A DNA stretch of 64,000 nucleotides from Epiperipatus broadwayi (GCA_028023455.1 JAQFVV010000030.1:3552501-3616500); one strand, 5' to 3'. Positions 13,070 to 25,500 are shown, counted from the first letter of the stretch. The notes: generated from the sequence alone by a model not told the origin. Program-made: numbers and translations.

Positions 13070-13215
13070 CAAGTCAGATGTCACATAACCTAATTTAATA
13101 AGCTTGTATTATAAATATTATATATAGAGCTTGCAAATAAGCTCTTATTAGCAGAAGCTGGTCTGGGGTTGGGGATATTCTGCAAAACTTGTTAAGAGTT
13201 GATTTGTGATCTCTA
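13070..13215 (+). repeat. HHR-B relic, ribozyme 5' part lost
   Basis: Begins with the family start GTCAGATGTCACATAACC and AATAAGCTTGTATTATAAAT, as at 57.7 and 58.1 kb. It then reads GCAGAAGCTGGTCTGGGG at about 13150, the 3' half of the hammerhead (GAA, helix III, GTC, TGGGG). The CTGACGA core is missing and A15.1 is changed. Confidence 0.65.
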
Positions 13216-13463
13216 TATATAATATAATATATTTAAAGTTGTACATGGTATATTTTATTTATTCTGTATATTAATATGTTGTATAGTCAATTCTTTGAAA
13301 TTTTATTGAATCTCTGTGTCATAGTTTTATATTGTTTTACTTATGTTTCTTTTTTTATTGTTATTTTACTTCCATTGCAGAATAACATTAAAATATATGC
13401 TTAACATTTGAAAAGGTACCAACACCATGTGCCAAAAACAGCTTTTTATGTATAATTATTATT

Positions 13464-13527
13464 AATTAGAGGGTATTTGAACACAGACTTTCAAGATTTC
13501 TTAAACTATTAATTCCATCATATATAA

Positions 13528-13572
<45 letters not shown>
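13464..13572 (-). repeat. Rep-A 3' fragment running into an AT tract
   Basis: The reverse of TTTGAACACAGACTTTCAAG and the following CATCATATATAACTGATA match the Rep-A tRNA-like module. It passes directly into an (AT)n tract at about 13527-13570. Confidence 0.65.
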
Positions 13573-13574
<2 letters not shown>

Positions 13575-13867
13575 CATGATATTTTTATTATTTATTATAA
13601 TTTACATGAAGAAAATAGCATACTATGCTTTATTTAAATTATATTATATATATGTTGAAGCTATTAGTAAAATTGTTTTAATTAAATGATTATGTTAATG
13701 ATCAAATATAGTTAAATTAAGCTAAATATTTTTATTATCAAATTTTTAAATGTAAAAGGTCATTAGTAAACAAAAAAATAAAAATAAAATTATACTTCGT
13801 GCACTCATATAACATTTCAGTATGAATCAAAGCAACAATTGTGCAAAAAAAAATATAAGTATTATAA

Positions 13868-15935
13868 AATTTGGTTATTAGCACCATCATTTTCAGCCTT
13901 TGTTGGTCCACTGCAAGATGAAGATCTCTCCAAGTTCAGTCCCTTTTCTCCAATCTCCAGCCTCTCTTTTCCACATCACCCAGCACACTTCCTTATTTCA
14001 TCCATCCATCTCACATGTGCTCTTTTTCTGGGTCTTTTATAATCTCTTGAAATCCAGTTTAAGATTTCAACTATTCATCTATTATCTCTTCTTTTTTAGA
14101 AATATGTCCATCCCAACTCCATTTCAGTACTTTAATTCTTTCAATGACATCAGTGACACCTGTTTGTTTTCTTACCCATCTATTTCATTTTCAATCTCTT
14201 CTTGTGTCTCTATACTTTGTTGAGGGTCTGAAACTTTTGTATTGCTCTTCTGTTAAGTGTCCAAGTCTCGGATTTGTAAGAACTGGTAACACACAATTAT
14301 TAATTAAAACCTTTTTCAAATACATAAGTATATTTCCTTTTAATATTGTTATTTCTACAAAAAGCACTTCATCCAAGTTCAATTATATTATTAATTTTAT
14401 CCATTATGTTTCAAACTGTAGTAATAATCAAGATATTTGTAGTTGTTAACTTCTTCCAACTCACTATTATCAATCTTTATTTTCTTATTTTGAGAAAATC
14501 CACTGAACATTACTTTAGTCTTTTTAACATTAACTTTTAATCCTATTTTCATACTTTCATCTGATAATTCTTGCAACATTTATTGAAGCTCTAAAACATT
14601 GTTTGCAAAAACAACTACATTATTTGAAAAATCTAGATGACTTAAATAATCTCCATTTATTTTTATTCCTCAGCTTCCTATTTTAATCCACAAAATATTT
14701 CCTGCAAAACTTCTGTAAAAAGTTTTAAAAATATGGAATCATCTCACTCTTCTCAATGTTAATCTTCTTAGTATCATTATGTAATCTAATTATTGTTGTT
14801 GCATTTTTATAAATATTCTTCAAAATATAACAATATCCTGGGTCAATACCTTGATCTAATGCTTCAATCATTGAAGAAATGCATCTTTTCATAATCTATA
14901 AATCCAAAGCATAATGTCAACTCATATTCATTGCTTGTTTCTATAACTTCTCTCAATACTTGGATGCAATCTACTGCATTAAAACAACTTTTAAATTCAG
15001 ATTGTTCTTTTGGTTGGTTAAAATCCAAGGTTTGCTGTAGACAAGTTGTAAAAATTTTGTATAGAACTGATAAAAAAAAGGATACTTCTGTAATTTCTAA
15101 TATCTTCTTTATCACCTTTTTAAAATATTAATATTAATATTGGATTTTTTCAATCATCTGGTATACATCTTTATCATTTAAAAATTTGGTATATAATTTT
15201 TTCAAATTTTTTTTTATTTCTTCACATGCTTCTTTTAAGATATTGATTATGATTCCATTATTATCTGGAGCTTTTTCCTTCTGAATAAATTTAATTGTGT
15301 GTCTCATTTCTTCATTTAAAGTCATGAGAAATTTAGAAGTAATAGTTGTGGTAGTTTTTCTTGTTCTTTATTGCTATATAATTCTGGATGTACATTTCAT
15401 GATGTTATCTCTCTTTTTAATAATAGTTCCATCTTTTTTTATTGCAGAAATAAGTTTCCTACAAATTCCAAAATGCTGCTTGATCCTCTTGAGACTTTTA
15501 TTCTCTTCTATAGCTTTCCTTACTAGTTCACATTTATACTTTCTTATATTATCAATTCGTTTTCACACCATTTTACAAAATTTGAGATATTCAATCCTTC
15601 TTAATTCATCATTTTTATATATTTTCATATTCCTTTTTTTTTCATAAACTGTCATCTCAGTTGACATTCTATTGGTCAAAGTTTTTAAAAGTGTATCAGT
15701 TATTTTCCTATTGACTTTGTTCAAATCGGAATCATGTTCAAAATCTGTTAATATTTGAAAACGACTTCGTTTTAATTTGAATTCATTGGAATGTTTCTGA
15801 AGATTAGAAATATCAACTGTGAATATTGTTTTGTTAATAATTTTTGTCTCTCTAGTTTTGCATTAACATGTATCTTATATCTCATAAGTTGAGAAATATC
15901 CATCGCAACTGATAAGAAGGTTGTAGTTTTAAAAT
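13868..15935 (-). pseudogene. RTE-clade LINE, 5'-truncated and degenerate
   Basis: Read on the minus strand, the order is: end of the endonuclease domain (about 15930-15850, DISQLMRYKIHVNAKLER); a basic linker (15650-15360, VRKAIEENKSLKRIKQHFG); reverse transcriptase from IQKEKAPDNNGI (15325-15140); motif A as FIDYEKMHF (about 14880); motif C; and a C-terminal tail with RWMDEIRKC and LQWTNKG (14060-13890). This domain order and tail are typical of invertebrate RTE elements. Motif C, expected FADD, reads FANN (about 14610), so both catalytic aspartates are replaced and the enzyme is dead. Stops and frameshifts break the frame into pieces. The 3' end lies near 13870. Confidence 0.85.
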
Positions 15936-16600
15936 CATGTTTTCATTTTAATTTTTTGATAATTGACTATAGTGAATATCGTTTGTCTAAAATGTATTAT
16001 ATATATATATGCTTTTTGACAGGTTAAGTATCATATATATGGTTGTAAATATATTCAAGCTCTAAATGTAAACAAATTGCAGTCATAATATGGTGGGAGG
16101 GGTCTTGGATCCAACATCATTTATAATTCAGATCAGGTGTTTATTTTTTGCTATCAACTATATATTAATTCATAGTCAATAAAATTGTTACGATTTGGTA
16201 TACTATCAATGGATCCACTTACAGACTATTAAAATAACACAAGATAAGACAATAGTTTTCAAAATTGATACTCCTGGTCTAAACATTAAGATAGGTAATC
16301 CTAATCTCATAAGACCAATCTAAGTTCATAGTTAAATGAATAATCAATTCATTCATAATATTAAACAATTTTTATAAGTTTTCTCGAACTAATGAGTAAT
16401 AACAATGTAACTCTAAAGGAAATGATTGTACCAAATGTAAATGAGAAAAAGGAAAAGAAGATGCTTTCTTTTGATGGCTGATTATGTGGATATAATAAAA
16501 CTTATCCAAGTTCAAATCACAACATTCTCTTTGAATGTAACTCAAGATTTCTAAATTTGATTATAAACTAAAACTCTTTTTGTTTGTCTGAAAATTTGTG
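15936..16600. other. Non-coding stretch between repeats
   Basis: Nothing is recognised apart from a short AT tract near 16000. Confidence 0.45.
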
Positions 16601-16604
16601 GTAG

Positions 16605-17135
16605 TGTCAGTTTACTTATAATTATATGTTGGACTATTTTCATTATTTAGAATTAAGTTTTAAATATCGTTAGTAAAAAATTAAGGCTGTATTTAAACTT
16701 TTCACATACATTCATTTGTTAGTAATAACACTCAGATTAGTATATAACACAACATTTCAACTGGTATTAGTCTTTCCTTTAAATTTATTATTCTGACCAG
16801 TGGGTATCAAACCTGAGGCCTTTAAATTCATAAATACTGAAAATAAAATGATTTTAGCTTTTGAAAAATTAGATAGTTGATTAGAGTGTCACCTTAGATT
16901 CAGTATTCATGAATTTGAACGTCATACGTTTGATTCTTAAGCTAGTACCATCACTAATAAGACTAACAACACCTGAAGAAGGGGAAAAATAATATCACTT
17001 GAAAGATTATGTCTATGATGACCTGTGTATTATTACTAATAGTTAAATGTATTTGAAAAATTTAAATAAGTATGAAATTTTCTAAAGACAATTAGCAATT
17101 AATTCTTGATGGTGAAAATAGTTCAACATATAAAA
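16605..17135. repeat. Inverted (head-to-head) Rep-T pair
   Basis: The left arm (about 16605-16850, minus) and right arm (about 16860-17135, plus) both carry the Rep-T tail, the CTGAAGA-type motif region and the tRNA-like head, with heads facing each other. The plus arm shows ACACCTGAAGAAGGGG at 16972 followed by TTGAAAGATT, so the hammerhead-like core is decayed. No PLE coding sequence remains between the arms. Confidence 0.7.
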
Positions 17136-18185
17136 TCTTTTATTTCTTTAACAAATGAGATCAAATATATTTAATGTTATGAGTGATCAAACAGATGTTT
17201 TTGTAATCTGATGCTATTAAATCCTGCTTGAAAAATATTTCATACTGTATCATATTGTAATAACCAGCTACACGTATTTGACTTATTTACTTTTATTTAA
17301 TTGATTTGAACACCGCTGATATTAAATATCAAGAAATAAACTGAGCTATATACATATGTATTTAAATAAGCTTTGAAATATTTATGATGATGATGATCAC
17401 TATTCAGCCACCATTTGCAATACCTGGCTAGATCAAGTAGAACATAAGTTACTCCTGATGAAATGGTCATGGGGGTAAATATGCAGATAAGAAAATATTA
17501 CATATAAAGAAGTTAACACGTTATTTAAATATTACTAATATTATTTTACAAAATATTATAATTGTCAGACAAAATATAATATTCTTTTCCTTAAATAAGC
17601 CATTTCTCCAAACTATTATTATTATTACTTTTAGTTCACACACTTGGTGGAAAATAATGGTTATTAATAATTCCCAAGATTTATTTTGATTAATTTTAAA
17701 TATCAATATTCCAATTAAATCTTATAAGGTAGTTTTATAATCTAGCACATTTTCTGTAGAGTACATTCCTGTTTTCTAATACATCCTAGATATAATCCTA
17801 CATATGCTTGACCCTCTCAAATATAATGCATTTATTTATATCAGAAGTTTTATACAATTGTCACACCATATATTTAATATGGGAAAATTACAACTAATAT
17901 ACTTATCTTACAATGATAAGTGCCCTCTAGGTCCAAAATCCAATTTAATAATAACAAAGTAATTATGTGAGGTGGTTCTTTGAATCCATCTTTGATTTAT
18001 TAGAAAGAAAATCATGAATAAATATACCATATAGATATAATGTACAATAACAATTCAACAATGACTTATCAATTGTATGTAGATAATAAGTTCCAACATA
18101 TCTAAAACCTAACTCACAATAATCAAAGGAGTGCTAATTTACATACAAATAGACTCAATGGGATTTCAAAATAAATCTTTAATAT
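17136..18185. other. AT-rich non-coding stretch
   Basis: No coding or repeat signature is recognised. A short GATGATGATGATC run at about 17388 recalls RTE 3' tails, but no LINE sequence precedes it. Confidence 0.45.
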
Positions 18186-18189
18186 AAAA

Positions 18190-18320
18190 TCATCATCATT
18201 TTCAATTTGTATTGACCCACTTCAGGATGAAATTCTCTCCAAGTTCAATTCATATTCTTTTATCTCTAGCCTCCATTATCCACATCATCTCAGCACACTT
18301 TCTTATTTCATTCATTCATA
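18190..18320 (-). mobile_element. RTE LINE 3' end, short fragment
   Basis: On the minus strand it matches the RTE C-terminal/3' sequence shared with 13.9, 22.8 and 45.7 kb (complement of CTTCAGGATGAAATTCTCTC). It ends in an ATGATGAT-type tail at 18190. About 120 bp survive, without an open frame. Confidence 0.75.
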
Positions 18321-18794
18321 ACACACAAAATACCAACAATTATATTACATTCATCATTTTTCTTTTTTTTAATACTTAGACACCTTAAATATTTTACAAG
18401 TGCAAACATTTGCATTTAAAATTAATATTACACCTTTGATTATTTATCTATCAATTTCACATTAAAAAAACCCTTTTTTAAAAAAATGTTAACAAATCAT
18501 AACATTTATATAGTAAACATGTAATTGAGTGAATTTTTTATATACAAGTTTTTTTGTAATGTAAGTTGCTTTAAAATGCAACTAATTTTTTTAAACTTTT
18601 GTTTCCTGCTTTAATCAGCCAGTAATATAAAAAACAGTTTTTGTTTTTTTTTTTTAAAAAGAAATTTATTGACTTTGTTTATACATGAACTACATTTTTA
18701 ACACAGCTTGAAAAAATTTACTCTGTATTACTGTAGAGTGGAGTCTTGAGATGATGGAGTAAGTTCTATGATTCTTCTTCTATTAGGATGACTT

Positions 18795-19935
18795 TGGACC
18801 ATGTTTCTTTATACACATACAAAAAAATGTAACCTTCAAATCAACAATAGTAAATCATCAATAAGAAAAATCAAATCTGGAACTGTAATTCAATCAATAT
18901 TCATGTCAAAACCTCAACATTTCTTAGGTTTTCCTATAGCCAAAACTAAATTCGCCATGACCAAAAAAATCCAAAACCCAATCCTCGAAAAAACCAAGAA
19001 AATAGTGAAATCACTTTCTGGGATGTCGCTTCCAGGTAAAGCTACATTGCTCAATATGCTAGTGTTCTCCAGACTAAACTTCCAATTATTAAACCCATCA
19101 AAACCTTTGAAAAGGCAGTCAACTCACTTTGTTCTAAATTACTATGGAAAGGAAAGGTTGTCGCCATAAGCATTGCAAAAACACAAATGCCCAAAGAACT
19201 TAATGGTCTTGGCCTTCACTCAGTTTCCACAATATATCTGCAAAAATCATTAGCAGCACTGCGTGCCTTCTCCCTGAAGTCTGCCCACCTGAATATAACA
19301 CTACCTATTCCCCCCACAGACACTCCACCACCTAAATGCAGCTTATTGATGACACAAATATGGAATCATGTCAATAACTGCATTAGCCTAGCACAAAACA
19401 CACTTGATAACAAAAAGTCATATTGGGATGTGTACAAATTCAAGATCAACACTGCTACTGCACTCCCAAGTGCTCTTGGCTTAAACAACAGAATAATGAT
19501 TAAAAAAGCACAATATTGGTTCTTAGAACTGAAATATGTAGACTTTATTATAAAACTAAATCTGTGCTCATTACCCACCAAGGGGATTTACCAAAATTAA
19601 CTCACGATGTCACTTATGTGCTATGGAGGATGAAACAATTCAACACATCATTCATAACTGTCCGATACTCAGCTTGCTAAAAACATTTATTAATAATAAA
19701 GCCAAAAAACAGAATGCAGACTTGTTTTCAATTCAACATTCAATCAAGAATGGAAATATCTCAAACATCAGACTCTCAATCTTTTTCTCCTTGCAATCTG
19801 GGTAACCAGATGCAAACATATAATTAGTAATATGACAACCAATATCCTGGATACCTTCAAAACATTGATTAAGAGCATCAGCATTAGAGACAGAATGTTA
19901 GCTTCAGACTGGCTGTATAAAAAAAGTTTATTAAA
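18795..19935 (+). pseudogene. L1/Tx1-like LINE, 3' part of the reverse transcriptase ORF
   Basis: Three overlapping pieces in different frames (from about 18801, 19160 and 19590) form one protein tail. It starts after the catalytic region at HFLGFPIAKTKF, continues through the helical thumb (SLSGMSLPGKATLLNMLVFS, IAKTQMPKELNGLGLHSV), and ends in a Cys/His cluster CHLCAMEDETIQHIIHNC near 19610-19655. The GRIN-like 'LPGKATLLNM' block and the 'GGLGLP'-like block are typical of L1/Tx1-type LINEs. Frame breaks near 19165 and 19590 make it a pseudogene. The 5' part, including endonuclease and YADD, is absent. Confidence 0.8.
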
Positions 19936-20640
19936 TTAAAATATATACTTTAAAATTTTTTAAATGGTCAATACACTAGGAAGTTTTTTTAAAACTTATG
20001 AACCAAAAGTTCTGAAGCTGAGCTTCTCTGCAGTTCAGTGAGGGATTTTCTTTTCAATTTAATACTTCTCCCATCATGACATGTATTAATTGATTTCATT
20101 GCCATAATTTCTTTTAGAAAACTGCTGCCATTAAAAATTGAGGTTTAGACTGTTTCTTCATTTGGATTATAAATTCATTGACAAACAGCATGATCAGGTT
20201 AGACTTTAATAGTTAGTAGATTTCCACTTTTTCTATTCAGCCATCATAATGGAGGTTAGATGCAACTTGAATAAAGAACCCAGATTGCCTAATTTCAAAA
20301 TGAACTGACCTTATATAGATTTTGACATTTTGTTTTTAACCTTGGATCTTGGTTCTCACAGTTTGATCTAGTGTTTAACACATTTAATATTGCATTTTGA
20401 CATCTTTATGACCTAATTTTATTTTATTTACAAGAATTTTTCAAAACATTTTCATTATTTAATTGATTAAATTTGCAAAACATTTTCCTTGAATTTCCCC
20501 CTTATTTTCAAATCTTATATTAAAAACAGGATTAATGTTTTATTAACTTATTTTTAAATTTAATTATTTATAATCTATTTCTTAATTGAATAGTTTTGCA
20601 ATACATTATATACATTTTTTTCAAATCTTTTATAAGAGCA
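19936..20640. other. Non-coding stretch
   Basis: No motif is recognised. Base composition is slightly less AT-extreme than the flanks. Confidence 0.4.
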
Positions 20641-20829
20641 ACAATTTTACTATAATTTATACAATTTACAAGTTTCTCTTAAATTTAAACCTTTTTAACA
20701 AACCTATTACATTATTTAATAGTATTTTAATATGACACTTAATAATTTATTACAACTGTTGATTATTAGCTATCTTATTTTAAACTATTTGTTTTATTTT
20801 ATATAATATTACAAAATTTCTTAATGCTA

Positions 20830-22640
20830 TATTTATTAGCATCCCTTGCAGCTCTGAAAACTTGCTCACAATTGTGTGGAAGATCATATTGCCAACACTT
20901 AATAAATAAGAAATTATTCATTTCAAATTCTCAAATTTTTAAATAAAAAAAAACAACAGAAAAATGATTTTTGCTTTTATGAGTTTTCTCTAGTCCATCA
21001 GGCATTTCCATCTTATTTTATAATAGTTTTATCCAGCAAGGTCAGTCATATAACATTTCTTTGACCTGATTTGAGGTTGATCTTTATGTGGAGTTTCTTT
21101 CTTCTGTGATAACTCTGGAAACTGTTGGGTGAAGGTAGTGTCTCTCTTTTTTTTAGAACTAAATAAAATTGATCTTCAGTGGTATTTTTCTCTCTAAATT
21201 GTGCACATCCATATGTACACTGGGTATATAAGTAAAAGGTTTGTTATGCGCAAATTTTATGTTAAATTCAAGCTATTGGATTTTTTTATATCAGCTTGGA
21301 TAGCATATCCTCATTCAATTATTGTGTTAACTCTAATTTTGTTCTATCACTATATTTTCATTCTATTTCTATATATCTGGTTTTTTATTTAAGTCATTAG
21401 GCTTATTTTCTCATATTTGAATTTTTATTTTACCTGTCCTTGCTCTTGTTTAGTGTGCTATCATGCTTTTGTTTTAATTCAACAGATTTATCTTCAACCA
21501 TTTGATCTTTTATTTTTTATGGTTCTTTATGAATTTCTTATTCTTCATATAGTTTTAGTTCACCATCTACATGTTGTTATAATGAATCATATGCATCTAC
21601 CATTTGGTCTTTTATTTGAAACTGTTCTTATTCACTTTCCATTTCTTTTGATTGTTTTAATTTACTATTATGCTCTTGATTTAATTCAACAGACTTATCT
21701 TCTGCTATTTGTTTCTTTATTTGAACCTGTTCTTCCTCCATTTCAACTTCTTCTCTTTACTTCTAATTGAACTTGTTTATCCACTATTTTGATCGATCGT
21801 TTTATCCATTGTTAAGACCACTCATTTCATATCTTTCTGTTTCTCATCTACTTAACTGAAACTGCAAATTTATTTCTTGTAATTTCTGATTTTTTTTTTT
21901 TTTTTGGCTATTTTCTATCTTCAATTTATTTGATTTATTTAACTTTTGGACATTTTCTATTTTTTCTTAGAGATGTTTTATCTGCCTTTGCATGTCTAAA
22001 TCCCTATGTCTTTTTTCCATTTTCTGCTTTCTGCAATAATATGAACATCTGCATTATATCTAACTGTAATGATATTGCCACACTCTTTTCAGGAATTTTT
22101 ATCTCCATACTATTGTCCTTTTTTTGTTTATACATGTCACTACAGAACAACACTATCCATATCAGAACTCTATATCATTTTCTTCTTCTTTATGCCATCC
22201 TCTTCGCAACTTGTTTCTAAACTTTCTTCTGCAATCATCTCCTGATTTTCTTTCTTTTTTTCATTTATATTTTTCATTTTCTTTATTAAAAAATTGACTT
22301 TATTATGCAATAAACTTATTATCAATGTATTTATGACTGGATTCAATACCAATTTCATTACTTTGTTCCCTGAATAATCTTGAAACCTGTACTTGAGTGC
22401 TATTTTCTGTTCATAACTTCTGCTTTGTTTTTGTTTTGTTTTTGTTTTTTTGTTGTTTTTTTTTGCAATACATTCCATATAGTCTTTTAATCTTTTATAA
22501 GAGCAATAAGTATTAGCTAACCTTATTTTAAACCATTTGTTCTATTTTATATAATATTTAAAAACTTCTGAATGCCAAATTTATTAGCATCCGTCATAAC
22601 TCTGAAAACCTGTTCATAATTATATGGAAGACCAAATGGC
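20830..22640 (-). pseudogene. Decayed coding relic, Lys/Gln-rich and coiled-coil-like, function unknown
   Basis: On the minus strand two homologous short peptides bracket the region: WPFGLPYNYEQVFRVMTDAN (about 22640-22570) and WQYDLPHNCEQVFRAARDAN (about 20900-20830), in similar flanking DNA. Between them lie broken minus-strand frames rich in K, E, Q and N, with repeated segments such as IKDQMVEDKSVELKQ and IKKQIAEDKSVELNQ (21.4-21.75 kb) and a 102-codon open piece at 22170-22478. Many stops show decay. I do not recognise the protein. It could be a transposon gag/ORF1 or a host pseudogene. Confidence 0.5.
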
Positions 22641-22830
22641 CAACACTAAAAGGAATAAGACATTATTCATTTCAATATAAATATTATTCATTGTATTATT
22701 TCTGTCCAGGCAACAGCAATAAAAGTACAAACAATGAACATCCTTAATGTTCCCTAGTTTGCAATCTACTTGTGATTTGACAACCACTATACAATACTAG
22801 CTATATTAGCTAATATCATACATAGAGATG

Positions 22831-23045
22831 ATAATAGTTGAACAACTGAAATCTTAAACTGGATTCCAAGAGATTGTAAAAGCCCCAGAAAGAGACCACA
22901 TGTGAGATGGATGGATGAAATAAGAAAGTGTGCAGGGGTGATGTGGAGAAGAGAAGCTAAAGATCGGAGGAGATGGATTGAACTTAGAGAGACCTTCATC
23001 CTGCAGTGGATTGATAATGATTGTTGATGATAATGATGATGATCA
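22831..23045 (+). mobile_element. RTE LINE 3' end with intact C-terminal frame
   Basis: A 59-codon open frame (22848-23027) reads EILNWIPRDC...RPHVRWMDEIRKCAG...LRETFILQWIDNDC-stop, the conserved C-terminus of RTE reverse transcriptases. It is followed by a TGATGATAATGATGATGAT tail, the usual RTE 3' terminus. The frame is cleaner than in the 13.9-kb copy, which suggests a younger but severely 5'-truncated insertion. Confidence 0.88.
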
Positions 23046-24037
23046 TACATAAAAAAAAAGGAATATAAAACTAAATGTTGTTTTGTTATTGGAATCATCA
23101 AAATTTAGAATGAACTTTTATGACACATTAAAATGAAAGCTCAGTCTTAAAACTCTTTTAAATATAAATTCTTTTGTTAGAAAAATTAGTTAAATGATTC
23201 AAGTAAAATAACAAATGGAGTGCAAGTGATGAAAATAATTCCATAGTTACCATTTCCAGGAATAAAACTTATACAGCAACATTATTCATTCTTTAACTGT
23301 TGATTAATCATAATCTTGGAAAATTTACATTAAATATCACAAAGTATTTATGGTTTGTGCATTCGTGTGAATTATTAGTTTAAGAAGATTAATTCAGTTA
23401 GTATTATTCTGATACACACACACATGTTGTAATATCTAAATCTAGTATGTACAACCTCCTTTCTCTGTATAAAAAAAAATATATATAAAAACAAATATAT
23501 CATGAATAATTTTTTATTCATTTCATTATTATTTATATAGCAACACAAACATAACTATAATCACAAATTGAATTACAAAATTAATTCACAAGAAGATATA
23601 CAAAAATATTAAACTTTCCTTCGTATTAAAATGTAATTTGATGCTTCTTGGGATTTATGTTTAATCTGGTAATATCTTCTAAAATTATTGATTGGATTAC
23701 AAGATTTTTTAATGTAGATAGCTCCTATTAAAATATTTATTTCAGCATGTTCACGTTCATACTTTAATTCCAGTAATTAATGCTAAAGTACTATTTGACC
23801 ATTTCATAGGAAAGCTCCTTTATAATCGTTTTTAAAATGTATTTTAATGTAAGCTTTCTTGACTTATATTATTTTATTAAAAACAGATATACAACTAGTT
23901 TGGTCATTTTATTTTAAGCATAAGACACTGGACAATTCTTTGTTTTAAATAAATCCTGAAATGTATTAAATGTATCTTAATATCACTTCTCTTTTTTTAA
24001 AAACTTATAAGAAAGTTCATTAAAAAAAGACTTTATC
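23046..24037. other. AT-rich non-coding stretch
   Basis: Nothing recognisable on either strand. Confidence 0.45.
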
Positions 24038-24087
24038 TTGTGTTTGGAAAGCAGAGTATTCAGTTTAAATAGTGTTCCATCTGTAAA

Positions 24088-24098
24088 GCGCATGCGCA
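24088..24098. promoter_or_regulatory. NRF1-like palindrome
   Basis: GCGCATGCGCA stands in a region almost devoid of CpG. It matches the core of the NRF-1 promoter element (YGCGCAYGCGCR). No gene with recognisable coding sequence starts nearby, so its role is open. Confidence 0.35.
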
Positions 24099-24330
24099 GT
24101 GATTTAAGATACGTTATTATTTATAATTTTGCTTTTAATAAATTTGTTTTAAAAAGGTATAATATTTTTTTCAGGCTTTTCTTTTCAAGAATGATAATAA
24201 TGAATTACTTACTTCCAAAAAAAGCTTATTTCTTAGGAACTTTTATTTAGCATTGCATCTTAATTCTTATTAAAACTATTAATAAAGCAGTATTTTTTTA
24301 AAGTAAGATAAGATTTTGCATAATATATTC

Positions 24331-24716
24331 TTTATAATATATATGGTATATGAGCACAGACTTTCACATGACTCACCACTCTTCACACTATCTCATAACA
24401 CTGATACACTTGAACACATATATGTTGAAAAGATAAATAATCACCAATATGCGTATTTCATGCTAAACCAGCAATCATCAGTTGGTCCAGATTACCATCT
24501 CTACACATATATGATATAAGTGCTCAGATATATATTAAGATAGCCAAATCTCATACTTCAATGGACAGGTTTCAATCTACTCCACACTCTAACTCTTCAA
24601 CCATCCATCCAATTGAAAAATCTGATGATGGAATGCTCAAAGGCCACCCTGAGGCCAAGATTCTTATCACACCCATGTTGACCTAAGGTCAATCTTACCC
24701 CTCATACACAGGACAT
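24331..24716 (-). repeat. Near-complete Rep-A copy (minus arm of an inverted pair)
   Basis: It runs from the reverse of the tRNA-like module (GAGCACAGACTTTCACATGA at about 24352) through an intact hammerhead (24443-24486) and the GTCCATTGAAG body to the reverse of the TATGAGGGGTAAGATTGACC start near 24705. A plus-strand copy begins immediately after. Confidence 0.87.
24443..24486 (-). ncRNA. Minimal hammerhead ribozyme (Rep-A), core intact
   Basis: In minus-strand order: ACCAA, CTGATGA (24475-24481), helix II TGCT...AGCA, GAA (24457-24459), helix III ATACGCAT with one mismatch, A17 (24448), TTGGT (24443-24447). Helix I is a perfect 5 bp. All core positions are present. Confidence 0.8.
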
Positions 24717-24895
24717 TAAATGGATTAAATGATTTATGGTTTAGTATGAAATACGTATATTGGTCATTATTTCTCTTTTCAACATATATGTGTTCAAGTG
24801 TATCAGTGTTATGAGATAGTGTGGAGAGTAGTGGGTCGTGTGAAAGTCTGTGCTCATATACCCTATATATTGCATATATAAGCACAATAAGCTTG
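24717..24895 (+). repeat. Rep-A plus arm of an inverted pair
   Basis: Starts within the hammerhead region (GGTTTAGTATGAAATACGTA at about 24738; the CTGATGA half is lost) and continues through the tRNA-like module GTGAAAGTCTGTGCTCATAT. It lies head-to-head with the preceding minus-strand copy. Confidence 0.82.
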
Positions 24896-25179
24896 TGTGT
24901 TTCAGGTTAATATATTCTTTATAAGTTTAAACTTTATAAATGTTTTTTTTTTACCAAAAATAAAAAAAAATATGTTGTTTTTTTTTTTAATTTTTAAAAC
25001 AATGGCGATAAGTTAATTAACCACAATTCTTTATCTAATTAGATATGTAACATTTGCAACTCGATTTTTGTAATAACTAATTTTTACAAATTTATGCACA
25101 ATCAACAAACAAAAAAAATTAATATTAATTTTTTATTTAAGATAAGTCTTTTTAATCCTTTAATTCTATGATGATGATA

Positions 25180-25262
25180 AACCAATGGCATAAGGGTTAC
25201 TGTGATGGTACTGCAATGCTTTGGGTTCAAATTGCCTTTTTCAGACTTCTTCACTGCTATTT
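25180..25262 (+). repeat. Possible tRNA-derived SINE fragment
   Basis: A B-box-like GGGTTCAAATTGCC at about 25224 follows a degenerate TGGCATAAGGGTTACTG segment. There is no clear target duplication. Confidence 0.3.
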
Positions 25263-25334
25263 TGGTACATTGTGTTGATTTTGCAGAAAAACTTGACTTA
25301 ATGTAAATACTGATTTATTAGTTTTAAAAAATCT

Positions 25335-25500
25335 GCTGATGTCAATAATTAATAAACATCACATGACCACCTCTTCTTATGCTTGTGTATAACTTGTTAA
25401 AGAATTTTATGCATAAGCCTTTTGGCATCCATTGATTACTCTAGCTTGCTGTGTGTGAGAATACATATAGTGAGTTTTGCCTGTTTTAGATGTCAATAGT
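25335..25500. repeat. HHR-A fragments in opposite orientations
   Basis: AATAAACATCACATGACCAC (about 25340) is in the orientation of the 30.4-kb unit. TTATGCATAAGCCTTTTGGC to GAGTTTTGCCTGTTTTAG (25405-25492) is reversed. No hammerhead remains. The inverted junction resembles those at 32.3, 44.6 and 50.4 kb. Confidence 0.65.

Noticed and set aside
13900-14223. Plus-strand open frames over the RTE 3' end
   Set aside because: They are antisense shadows of the minus-strand RTE C-terminal coding sequence.
21417-22220. Plus-strand hydrophobic open frames, possible membrane proteins
   Set aside because: They are antisense to the Lys/Gln-rich relic on the minus strand; the hydrophobicity is a by-product of complementing AAA/CAA-rich codons.
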